A stretch of 6,007 bases of DNA from Candidatus Woesearchaeota archaeon (GTDB lineage: Archaea > Nanobdellota > Nanobdellia > Woesearchaeales > WJKV01), in the NCBI GenBank assembly GCA_014728875.1, contig WJKV01000068.1, positions 1-6,007 of the forward strand, given 5' to 3'. Shown one piece after another: positions 1 to 5,465 of the stretch. The notes beneath the pieces were generated by a model. The model had not been told where the DNA came from. It was given only the letters and a program-made list of their open reading frames with translations, and searched no databases. The position numbers were made by a program, and so were the translations under genes. Within the stretch, counting starts at the first letter, position 1; each line of letters opens with the position of its first letter.

Positions 1-783
1 ATTGAAGACTTCCTTCTTTGTCAGTTCTTCGACTTCTTTTCCGTCGGGCGCTTTTGTCACGAAATCTATATCTGCAACAGCAGTGAGCTCCTTGATGATC
101 AGGTCTCCTCCCCTGTCGCCGTCAACAAAAGCAATGATGACCTTTTTCTTGCTCAGTTCCCTGACTGTCTGCGGTACGCTGGTGCCGTTCATCGCGACTG
201 CGTTCTTTACACCGTGCTTGAGCAGATTCAGGACATCTGCCCTCCCTTCGACAACAACGATCTCTTCTGAATCATCGATCGACGGACCTGCCGGCAGTCT
301 TTCTGAGCCGAATTCTGTGATCTCCATAATCCTTACGGATTGCGCAACTTCGTCTGCAAGCTCTTGCGATTCAGGCAGAACCTTTTCTGTGAGATGCTTC
401 AATAGGTGTTTCGCCCTGTCGATCACGAACTCTCGTTTGCTGATCCTTACATCTTCAATTTTTTCTACCCTGATCTTACTGTCACAGGGACCGATTCTTT
501 GAATGACTTCCAAAGCAGCTCCGACTATGCTGGTTTCTGCTTTGTCAAGCGAACTTGGAATAACAATAGAACCTCTTGTGACTCCTCCTTGAGTGTCGAC
601 TCTGACCTCTATTCTGCCAATCCTGCCGCTTCTTTGCAGCTCACGCAACTCCAGATCAGAGCCAAGCAGACCTTCTGTCTGGCCGAAGATTGCACCGATG
701 ACATCAGGCTTGTCAACAGCGCCTTTGATCTCGATATTAGCGTGAATAATATACTTGGCTGAAACCAAGCTGATTTTTCCCAT
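1..783 (-). CDS. dnaG: Archaeal DnaG (TOPRIM-domain primase / exosome-associated protein), C-terminus cut by window edge
   Basis: Reading the minus strand from the ATG at 783 gives 261 residues without a stop, running off the left edge. The N-terminus (MGKISLVSAKYIIHANIEIK) and the block GLLGSDLELRELQRSGRIGR at residues 38-57 are hallmark archaeal DnaG sequence. A TOPRIM domain starts near residue 174: VVVEGRADV supplies the acidic Glu (E179), and FVDGDRGGD supplies the metal-binding DxD (D221, D223). NGTSVPQTVRELSKKK lies between them. No bacterial zinc-binding domain precedes it, as expected for the archaeal form. Known family roles are metal-dependent primase-like activity and association with the archaeal exosome, where it helps bind A-rich RNA. 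Family members are roughly 400-450 residues, so about a third is missing here. The start is fixed by a strong Shine-Dalgarno 7 nt upstream. The gene is divergent from the HEAT-repeat gene across 484 bp of non-coding DNA. Confidence 0.96.
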   Translation of the reverse strand, partial: MGKISLVSAKYIIHANIEIKGAVDKPDVIGAIFGQTEGLLGSDLELRELQRSGRIGRIEVRVDTQGGVTRGSIVIPSSLDKAETSIVGAALEVIQRIGPCDSKIRVEKIEDVRISKREFVIDRAKHLLKHLTEKVLPESQELADEVAQSVRIMEITEFGSERLPAGPSIDDSEEIVVVEGRADVLNLLKHGVKNAVAMNGTSVPQTVRELSKKKVIIAFVDGDRGGDLIIKELTAVADIDFVTKAPDGKEVEELTKKEVFN

Positions 784-790
784 TTTCTCT

Positions 791-796
791 ACCTCC
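791..796 (-). promoter_or_regulatory. Shine-Dalgarno of dnaG
   Basis: Minus-strand GGAGGT ends 7 nt before the dnaG ATG, so dnaG is translated from an mRNA with a leader. Three other genes in the window look leaderless. The structured segment at 803-1001 begins 6 nt further upstream in dnaG's own direction. Confidence 0.85.
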
Positions 797-802
797 AATT
801 GT

Positions 803-1001
803 CACTATGGTCATAGAAGGAGTATTTGTTGCTGGTTCTTGTTGGAATCTAGTCTAAATTTTGCTTGTGAATGATCATGAAAATCATTTATTAGCTGAAT
901 ATTACTCCATTGGTAGAAATCCCTTATGAACATAAATATGCTCTGTGAATGCAAAATGCAAATGAATGTGAAATATTTGATTTCTACCGTTCTATGACGT
1001 G
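803..1001. ncRNA. Candidate structured RNA with three-way junction (independent sRNA or dnaG leader)
   Basis: Three sets of complementary arms nest with almost no unpaired bases at the junction. P1 pairs GTCATAGAA (810-818) with TTCTATGAC (990-998), and grows outward by CAC (803-805) with GTG (999-1001) after a 4-nt bulge. P2 pairs GGAGTA (819-824) with TACTCC (903-908) and starts directly after P1. P3 pairs GGTAGAAATC (912-921) with GATTTCTACC (979-988). Junction linkers are 0, 3 and 1 nt. Inside P2 is a hairpin AATGAT (870-875) / ATCATT (883-888). Inside P3, AAATAT (934-939) can pair with ATATTT (973-978). Extra G-U closures (911-989, 869-889, 867-891) work only in plus-strand RNA, a slight hint for that strand. 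On the minus strand it would be the dnaG leader. I recognise no known family: SRP RNA, RNase P RNA and tRNA signatures are absent. Confidence 0.42.
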
Positions 1002-1009
1002 TTTAGCCT

Positions 1010-1029
1010 ATTTGCTCAAAAAAGCAAAT
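1010..1029 (+). terminator. Hairpin with T-rich downstream tract, possible terminator of a plus-strand RNA
   Basis: ATTTGCT (1010-1016) and AGCAAAT (1023-1029) form a perfect 7-bp stem with a 6-nt A-rich loop. T-rich sequence follows to about 1044. It lies 8 nt past the end of the candidate structured RNA, where a 3' end for a plus-strand transcript would be expected. Archaeal termination depends mostly on T-tracts, and this tract is interrupted, so the call is weak. Confidence 0.25.
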
Positions 1030-1080
1030 TTCGCCTTTATTTTGAATTATAATCATTAAATTCGTCTTATTTGAGCAAAT
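1010..1080. repeat. 11-bp perfect inverted repeat
   Basis: ATTTGCTCAAA (1010-1020) is the exact reverse complement of TTTGAGCAAAT (1070-1080), with 49 bp between. The left arm can instead fold locally with 1023-1029, so the two pairings compete. Function unknown: it could belong to the same structured RNA or mark a DNA-binding site. Confidence 0.5.
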
Positions 1081-1096
1081 CAATAATTATACGCTT

Positions 1097-1146
1097 TTCC
1101 TTGTCTAAAAAAGCCCTCCTCAGAGATTTTCGTCTTAAACAAGGAA
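1097..1146. repeat. Imperfect hairpin followed by a T-rich tract
   Basis: TTCCTTGT (1097-1104) pairs perfectly with ACAAGGAA (1139-1146). After one mismatch the stem continues for 3 bp (1106-1108 with 1135-1137), giving 11 pairs around a 26-nt loop. On the plus strand it is followed by T-rich sequence (1147-1169), so it may be a terminator or a further domain of a non-coding RNA. TTCGTCTTA occurs both here (1129-1137) and at 1061-1069. Confidence 0.35.
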
Positions 1147-1213
1147 TTTTAATCTCTTTTATTTCTAACAATAGGTATGGAATAGCAGTTTATATTATTT
1201 ATGTAGGTTTCAA

Positions 1214-1224
1214 AAGTAGTACTT
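1214..1224. promoter_or_regulatory. Short dyad upstream of the HEAT-repeat gene promoter, possible operator
   Basis: AAGTA-G-TACTT is a perfect palindrome around one central base, ending 13 bp before the TATA-like box at 1238. That position suits a regulator acting on the downstream promoter. The palindrome is short enough to be chance in AT-rich DNA. Confidence 0.2.
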
Positions 1225-1237
1225 AAATCGCATAAGC

Positions 1238-1245
1238 TTTTTATA
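1238..1245 (+). promoter_or_regulatory. TATA-like box for the HEAT-repeat gene (leaderless start at 1268)
   Basis: TTTTTATA is centred 26.5 bp before the A of the ATG at 1268, so transcription would begin at the start codon. The HhH gene has the same geometry. A competing box, CTTATATA at 1308-1315, would start transcription near 1338. It would serve the internal ATG at 1349, which has AGGGG (1337-1341) at a good ribosome-site distance. Confidence 0.5.
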
Positions 1246-1267
1246 CAGCCCGCAATGGGTTTTCTAT

Positions 1268-2272
1268 ATGGAATCAGCAAGAAAAAGAGAAGCAGTATGG
1301 AGTAAGCCTTATATATTCGGTAAACCGCTAGTCGACAGGGGTTCATCCATGGATGAAGGCAGGCTTAGAAAAATAATAGAAGATCCTGAAAAAGATACAG
1401 ACATGAAGGAAAGCGCCATCCTGGCGTCTGCAGAAAGCGGTTCAAGGATCCTGCCGGTTCTTAAAGAATTTATTAGGCACGAAAACCCAAAGATTAAAAG
1501 CGCGATTTCTAGCACGCTCGGACGTATCGGCGGCAGGCAGGTTTACGAACCTTTGCTTGAACTGATACAGGATCCTGATGTTTATAAAGATGCCTTGGAA
1601 GACCTCGGCACAGCAAGAGACAGCAGAGCAATTTTTGTTTTTGCGAACCTATACAACAGCCTTGAGCCAAAAGGCAGAAAGGCTGTTCTTTACGCCTTTG
1701 AAAAGCTTGCAGATCCTAGGGCTGTAGATTTCTTGGCAGGTATTGCTGAGACTGCGGAAGGTTCAGATATAAGTGAAATTGCGCAGGAAGCTGCAGAAAA
1801 AAGCAGAAGGAACACATACTTTTCATACACTTTTGTCTGGGACGAAGAAACAAGGAAAAAGGCAGAGCAGAAAGAAGGGAGGATTCTTGTAGCAGGCAAG
1901 GCTGATCTGCAGAGAAAGGAAGTTGCGGACATCCTGAAAGATTTTGCATCTTTCCACAGGCCGCAAACTTATGTTGTCGCATTGGACGGAAAGTTCTATA
2001 TAGGAGGAAATGTACAGGAGCATGTCGAGGTCGCGAAAGGAGAGGATGTTCTTACAGCGGGCGAAGTTGAATTTGATCTTGAAACTTTTGATGTTGCATA
2101 CATTAACAATAGGTCAAACGGATTTTATCCTGGAAAGACATCATTCAGATGGATTAAAGAAGCCTTGGCAGGTACAGACATAAGAGCCCCGGAGGATTTC
2201 TCAGAAGTGTTCCCCCGCGACGGTTTTACTTGCGATGACATCCTGCACATGTTCCCTTTTTATAATGCCTAA
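1268..2272 (+). CDS. HEAT-repeat protein with an unassigned C-terminal domain
   Basis: 334 residues from the ATG at 1268. Residues about 40-180 are amphipathic helical repeats of HEAT/PBS-lyase type, with units such as NPKIKSAISSTLGRIGG (73-89) and GRKAVLYAFEKLADPRAVDF (136-155). A charged linker (191-206) leads to a C-terminal domain of about 100 residues: beta-rich YVVALDGKFYIGG (235-247), then VQEHVEVAKGEDVLTAGEVE (249-268), then AYINNRSNGFYPGKTSFRWI (277-296). From memory, this last block resembles a domain in uncharacterised bacterial HEAT-associated proteins; I could not verify that. HEAT scaffolds usually mediate protein binding; no catalytic site is visible. There is no signal peptide or membrane segment, so it is probably cytoplasmic. 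The start is uncertain: residues 1-27 lie outside the repeats, and M28 (ATG 1349) has a plausible ribosome site and its own TATA box. The stop overlaps the convergent neighbour's stop by 4 bases. Confidence 0.85.
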   Translation: MESARKREAVWSKPYIFGKPLVDRGSSMDEGRLRKIIEDPEKDTDMKESAILASAESGSRILPVLKEFIRHENPKIKSAISSTLGRIGGRQVYEPLLELIQDPDVYKDALEDLGTARDSRAIFVFANLYNSLEPKGRKAVLYAFEKLADPRAVDFLAGIAETAEGSDISEIAQEAAEKSRRNTYFSYTFVWDEETRKKAEQKEGRILVAGKADLQRKEVADILKDFASFHRPQTYVVALDGKFYIGGNVQEHVEVAKGEDVLTAGEVEFDLETFDVAYINNRSNGFYPGKTSFRWIKEALAGTDIRAPEDFSEVFPRDGFTCDDILHMFPFYNA

Positions 2273-3018
2273 TATTCTATCTTGACAAATTCTATCAAAG
2301 TGTCGCCGCTGATTTCTCCTTTTAGATATCTTTTATATATCTCATTCAGCCTGTGATGCCCTTCTGTCACTATCAATCCTGAGGCAGGCGCTCTTCCTGT
2401 GTCTTTTGGCCTCCAGATTCTTCTGCCTTTTATCGGATCCTTTGGATCGAACCTCAAAAGATCTTCAGTAGTTCTATTGGCCTGTCTTTCTGCCTGGTCA
2501 GCCCTCAGACTGTGCTTCGTCTCCATTGTACAGTATGGATTAAGTTCCATTGCTTTGACATAGAACATATCTGAATTAGGATGGGTCGGAAGGTTTTCGA
2601 GATGCGCATTGCCCTCTCCGATAGGATGCATCTTTTTTTTAATTATCTTTTCCCATTTTTTCAGGCCTTTTATTATCTCTTCTACAGCACTGTTTAGATC
2701 TTCTACAGATCGGTGCGGAGGAAGTTTCATCAGCCACCTTTCCAGAACAGGATCTCCTTCGTAAGCTTTTGCTATTTTTTGAAGAAACTCAATCAATCCT
2801 TTTGTTCTTGTTATCAGCCTTATTATCTTGGGATTATCTCCTTCAAATTTGAAAAGGATGTACAGGTCCTTCAATAATTTTCTTATCTTTGTTTTTCTTT
2901 TTCCCTTCCAGGCTATGCCTGTCGAAGGGTCCAGTTTGTTAAGTTCCAGGTCCTCTTCAAGCTCGCTTAATGTGTTTATTACTTCGTCTGCCAAATAAAA
3001 AGTGTCTATTATCTCCAT
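2269..3018 (-). CDS. Uncharacterised protein with C-terminal ParB/sulfiredoxin-like GHHR motif
   Basis: 249 residues from the ATG at 3018. An in-frame ATG at 3072 exists but lies inside the upstream gene and adds 18 residues with no domain character, so I prefer 3018. That start lies 16 nt after the upstream stop. Residues 1-130 are predicted mostly helical and charged. Residues about 205-249 look like a ParB/sulfiredoxin-type fold: a strand (GLIVTE), then GHHR (220-223), a helix (LNEIYKRYLKGE) and a last strand (LIEFVKIEY). In ParB-type proteins an equivalent Arg-containing motif binds nucleotide; here the match is short and the rest of the fold is not obvious. The conserved-looking stretch LRADQAERQANRTTEDLLRF (171-190) precedes it. 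No ParB-type HTH domain follows, since the protein ends there, so plasmid or chromosome partitioning is unlikely. Function unknown; the operon with an HhH protein hints at a nucleic-acid role. Confidence 0.8.
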   Translation of the reverse strand: MEIIDTFYLADEVINTLSELEEDLELNKLDPSTGIAWKGKRKTKIRKLLKDLYILFKFEGDNPKIIRLITRTKGLIEFLQKIAKAYEGDPVLERWLMKLPPHRSVEDLNSAVEEIIKGLKKWEKIIKKKMHPIGEGNAHLENLPTHPNSDMFYVKAMELNPYCTMETKHSLRADQAERQANRTTEDLLRFDPKDPIKGRRIWRPKDTGRAPASGLIVTEGHHRLNEIYKRYLKGEISGDTLIEFVKIEY

Positions 3019-3034
3019 TGTCTGAGCCTGTAGT

Positions 3035-3667
3035 CTAGTGTCCCCTTCCGATCCTGAACAGGGCCATGTCAATGTCTGCCGGCTTCCACTTCCTGCCCTG
3101 CTTGTAGCATTTCCTTGCCTTGTTCAGCAGGCTGCACATCTCTCTGATCACATGAGTGTATTTCTCGAATTCTTCAGAATACTGCTTTGGCGTCAGTTTG
3201 TTTGGATCTGCTTTCTTGAAATAAGCCTTTCCTTTGACTTTAAGCTTATGGATCGCCTTTCCATTGAACTGGTCCAGCATGCCGAACTTGTCCGGCCTTG
3301 CGAACATAAGTATCTTGCTCGCACTGACCCCGCCTATGCCTTTTATCTTTGTCAAGGTCTGGATGCTCTTTGCAATATTTCCTTTCCTGCCAGACAAAGC
3401 CAGATCCAATGCCTCCTTTGTTTTTTTCTTGACATCAGCTTCATTATTCTTTTTAAGATTCTTAAGAAACATGCCAAGGAACCTCCTGTCATTATAAAAG
3501 GCCCATCTCAACAATTCTTCAAGTTTTTTCTTGCCAATGCTTCCCTTGAATAATTTATACATCTGTTCTCTTTTCTTTGGCGCCTGGAACGTGTATTTTT
3601 TCCTCATCTCTGGCAGATTGTATTTTTTCAAGAACTTCTTGATCCCATCTATCACTTCTTTTTCCAT
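3035..3667 (-). CDS. Helix-hairpin-helix (DNA-glycosylase superfamily-like) protein
   Basis: 210 residues from the ATG at 3667. An in-frame ATG 9 nt upstream (3676) sits too close to the TATA box, so 3667 is preferred as a leaderless start. The protein is helical and very basic. The key feature is an HhH motif, LTKIKGIGGVSASKILMFA (residues 105-123), followed by RPDKFGMLDQF. The spacing from hairpin to Asp (D132) matches the HhH-GPD glycosylase layout (hairpin, then the catalytic Asp). The position that holds Lys in bifunctional glycosylases such as Nth is Val here (V114), so beta-lyase activity is not expected. No iron-sulfur Cys cluster is present. The C-terminal DIDMALFRIG resembles an ending I recall from uncharacterised HhH proteins. 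A DNA-binding or base-excision-like role is inferred; the substrate is unknown. It is the first gene of a probable two-gene operon. Confidence 0.82.
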   Translation of the reverse strand: MEKEVIDGIKKFLKKYNLPEMRKKYTFQAPKKREQMYKLFKGSIGKKKLEELLRWAFYNDRRFLGMFLKNLKKNNEADVKKKTKEALDLALSGRKGNIAKSIQTLTKIKGIGGVSASKILMFARPDKFGMLDQFNGKAIHKLKVKGKAYFKKADPNKLTPKQYSEEFEKYTHVIREMCSLLNKARKCYKQGRKWKPADIDMALFRIGRGH

Positions 3668-3689
3668 AATATACATTAAACCACATTTT

Positions 3690-3697
3690 TATTTAAA
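3690..3697 (-). promoter_or_regulatory. TATA box of the HhH / ParB-like operon
   Basis: Minus-strand TTTAAATA, a full match to the archaeal consensus, is centred 26.5 bp before the A of the ATG at 3667. Transcription would therefore start at the codon itself, giving a leaderless mRNA. The ATG at 3676 would fall upstream of the transcript start. Confidence 0.75.
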
Positions 3698-3723
3698 TAT
3701 TTGCCATCCGCACTGCTGTAACA

Positions 3724-3731
3724 TTTAAATA
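3724..3731 (+). promoter_or_regulatory. TATA box of the nrdJ-cobA operon
   Basis: TTTAAATA on the plus strand is centred about 29 bp before the ATG at 3757 and about 17 bp before the ATG at 3745. The usual archaeal spacing favours 3757 as a leaderless start. This box and the divergent box at 3690-3697 share one 89-bp intergenic region. Confidence 0.75.
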
Positions 3732-3756
3732 TAAAGGAATCAGTATGTTCTTTATA

Positions 3757-5463
3757 ATGGTTAAAAAGGGGTTGAAGCTGTCAGGACTTGCAAAAGAGAT
3801 TCTTAAGGCGCGTTATCTGAAAAAGAACAAGGAATCAAGAGTGATAGAGACGCCGGACAGGATGTTCAGGAGGGTTGCGAAAGCAGTCGCAGCAGCTGAC
3901 AGGAACTATTCTTCTAAAGACATCAAAAGGACAGAAAAGACATTCCTTGCTATGATGGAGAATCTTGATTTCTTGCCAAACAGCCCCACCTTGATGAACG
4001 CGGGCACAAGGATTGGACAGCTGGCTGCCTGTTTTGTGCTTCCTGTCGAAGACAGCCTTGAAAGCATATACGACACATTGAAAACAACAGCCCTGATACA
4101 CCAGTCAGGAGGCGGAACCGGCTTTTCCTTTTCAAAACTGAGGCCGAGAGGCGACCTGGTAAGGTCAACTATGAGCGAGGCGAGCGGTCCTGTTAGTTTT
4201 ATGAAAGAGTATGATGTTGCGACCCAGGTCATAAAGCAGGGAGGAAGAAGGAGGGGTGCGATGATGGGCGCATTAAGAATAGACCATCCTGACATTCTTG
4301 AGTTTATCCGTGCAAAAGACAAGGAAGATGCGTTCACCAATTTCAATCTTTCTGTCATTGTGACTGACAGATTCATGGATTCCGCAAAGAAGAACAAGAG
4401 CTATAATCTGATAAATCCCAGGACAAAAAAGAAAGCAGGAACCATGAATGCAAGGAAAGTCTTTGATGCAATAGTTGACAGCGCGTGGAAGACAGGAGAT
4501 CCCGGCCTGATCTTCATAGACGAGATTAACAGAAAAAATCCTACTCCGAAATTAGGAAAGATCGAAAGCACAAATCCCTGCGGAGAACAGCCCCTGCTGC
4601 CGTACGAATCCTGCAACTTGGGAAGCATTAATATTTCTAATATGATTAAGAACAGTAAGACAGACTGGGACAAGCTGAAGACGACTGTGCATGACGCAGT
4701 TCATTTTCTTGACAACGTCATTGACGTCAGCAAATACCCTGTAAAGAAAATAGAAAAGGTGACAAAAGGAAACAGAAAGATAGGTCTGGGTGTGATGGGT
4801 TTTGCAGAATACCTGATAAGACTGAGAATACAATACAACAGTGAAAAAGCACTGCAGGCTGCAGAAAAGCTGATGAAATTCATACATGCCGAAGCAATAA
4901 AAGCAAGCAGACAGTTGGCCAAAAAAAGAGGGGTCTTTCCTAACTACAAGAAAAGCATCTGGAGAAAAAAGAACACAAGGATAAGAAATGCCGCTTTGAC
5001 GACTATAGCGCCGACAGGCACGATAGCTTTGGTGGCGGGAACCAGCCACGGAATAGAGCCTTTGTTCGCTGTGGCGTACAAAAGAAAAATCCTGAACCAC
5101 AAGAAATTTCTGATAGTCAATTCATTGTTTGAAAAGACAGCCAAAGAAAAAGGTTTTTACAGCAGAAAACTAATCAAGAAGATAACCAATCTGGGCAGCA
5201 TACAGAAAATTAAGGAAATACCAAAAGAAATAAGAAGACTTTTTGTGACTACGTTCGACATTCAGCCTGAACAGCACGTGAAGATGCAGGCAGCTTTCCA
5301 GAAATATGTTGACAACGCAGTAAGCAAGACAGTGAATCTGCCGAATAGTGCAACAAGAAAAGACATAAAAAAGATTTATATGCTTGCGCACAGATTGAAG
5401 TGCAAAGGCATAACAATCTACAGGACAGGAAGCAAGAGGGAACAAGTTGTGGGGATGATGTAA
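3757..5463 (+). CDS. nrdJ: Adenosylcobalamin-dependent (class II) ribonucleotide reductase, minimal form
   Basis: 568 residues from the ATG at 3757, chosen by TATA-box spacing over the in-frame ATG at 3745. The enzyme reduces ribonucleotides to deoxyribonucleotides through a thiyl radical made by adenosylcobalamin. The core is intact. NSPTLMNAG (75-83) and LAACFVLP carry the first active-site Cys (C92); QSGGGTGFSFSKLRPRGD follows (116-133). The finger loop NPCGEQPLLPYESCNLGSIN holds N273, the radical Cys C275, E277 and the second redox Cys C286. The 11-residue Cys spacing is that of class II enzymes such as Thermotoga NrdJ. IAPTGTIALVAGTSHGIEPL and KGITIYRTGSKREQV close the barrel. No ATP-cone precedes the core, and the chain ends right after KREQVVGMM, without the Cys-rich tail that many NrdJ proteins use to pass electrons from thioredoxin. 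First gene of an operon with cobA. Confidence 0.96.
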   Translation: MVKKGLKLSGLAKEILKARYLKKNKESRVIETPDRMFRRVAKAVAAADRNYSSKDIKRTEKTFLAMMENLDFLPNSPTLMNAGTRIGQLAACFVLPVEDSLESIYDTLKTTALIHQSGGGTGFSFSKLRPRGDLVRSTMSEASGPVSFMKEYDVATQVIKQGGRRRGAMMGALRIDHPDILEFIRAKDKEDAFTNFNLSVIVTDRFMDSAKKNKSYNLINPRTKKKAGTMNARKVFDAIVDSAWKTGDPGLIFIDEINRKNPTPKLGKIESTNPCGEQPLLPYESCNLGSINISNMIKNSKTDWDKLKTTVHDAVHFLDNVIDVSKYPVKKIEKVTKGNRKIGLGVMGFAEYLIRLRIQYNSEKALQAAEKLMKFIHAEAIKASRQLAKKRGVFPNYKKSIWRKKNTRIRNAALTTIAPTGTIALVAGTSHGIEPLFAVAYKRKILNHKKFLIVNSLFEKTAKEKGFYSRKLIKKITNLGSIQKIKEIPKEIRRLFVTTFDIQPEQHVKMQAAFQKYVDNAVSKTVNLPNSATRKDIKKIYMLAHRLKCKGITIYRTGSKREQVVGMM

Positions 5464-5465
5464 AA

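Larger units (their letters stand above)
784..1267. other. 484-bp AT-rich non-coding region between dnaG and the HEAT-repeat gene
   Basis: No credible coding frame is present; the short frames in it lack family-like sequence or a ribosome site. It is clearly more AT-rich than the flanking genes. From left to right it holds the dnaG ribosome site, a nested set of inverted repeats (803-1001), a small hairpin inside a larger inverted repeat (1010-1080), a second hairpin (1097-1146) followed by a T-rich tract, a short dyad (1214-1224) and a TATA-like box (1238-1245). In the gaps I see only AT-rich sequence. I found no tRNA, no CRISPR-type direct repeats and no origin repeats. Confidence 0.8.

Noticed and set aside
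2..762. Long plus-strand open frames over the first 760 bases
   Set aside because: They are antisense shadows of dnaG. Their proteins are Ser/Thr-rich or Cys/Asp-rich with no family character, while the minus strand gives unmistakable archaeal DnaG.
868..900. C/D-box small RNA (near C-box ATGATCA, CTGA D-box)
   Set aside because: The C-box has a mismatch, no C'/D' pair at proper spacing is visible, and the same bases are better explained by the hairpin at 870-888.
924..935. Palindrome TTATG-AA-CATAA as an operator
   Set aside because: It is short, lies in AT-rich sequence inside the P3 arm region and is distant from any clear promoter, so chance is sufficient.
803..1150. SRP RNA or RNase P RNA
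   Set aside because: Neither the SRP S-domain tetraloop and asymmetric-loop sequences nor the RNase P conserved P4 strands are present, and the region is unusually AT-rich for either.
784..1267. Replication origin or CRISPR leader next to dnaG
   Set aside because: No origin-type repeated boxes, no Orc1/Cdc6 gene, no regularly spaced direct repeats and no cas genes.
3019..3072. Earlier ATG (3072) for the ParB-like gene
   Set aside because: It overlaps the end of the HhH gene by 38 bases and adds 18 residues without domain character. The ATG at 3018 leaves a normal 16-nt gap.
3038..3553. Plus-strand open frame of 171 codons opposite the HhH gene
   Set aside because: It is an antisense shadow, Phe/Leu/Cys-rich with no family sequence. 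The minus strand has a perfect promoter and a recognisable HhH motif.
5400..5465. Earlier ATG (5400) for cobA
   Set aside because: It lies inside nrdJ and adds 22 residues that are absent from the CobA family. The family sequence begins right after the ATG at 5466.
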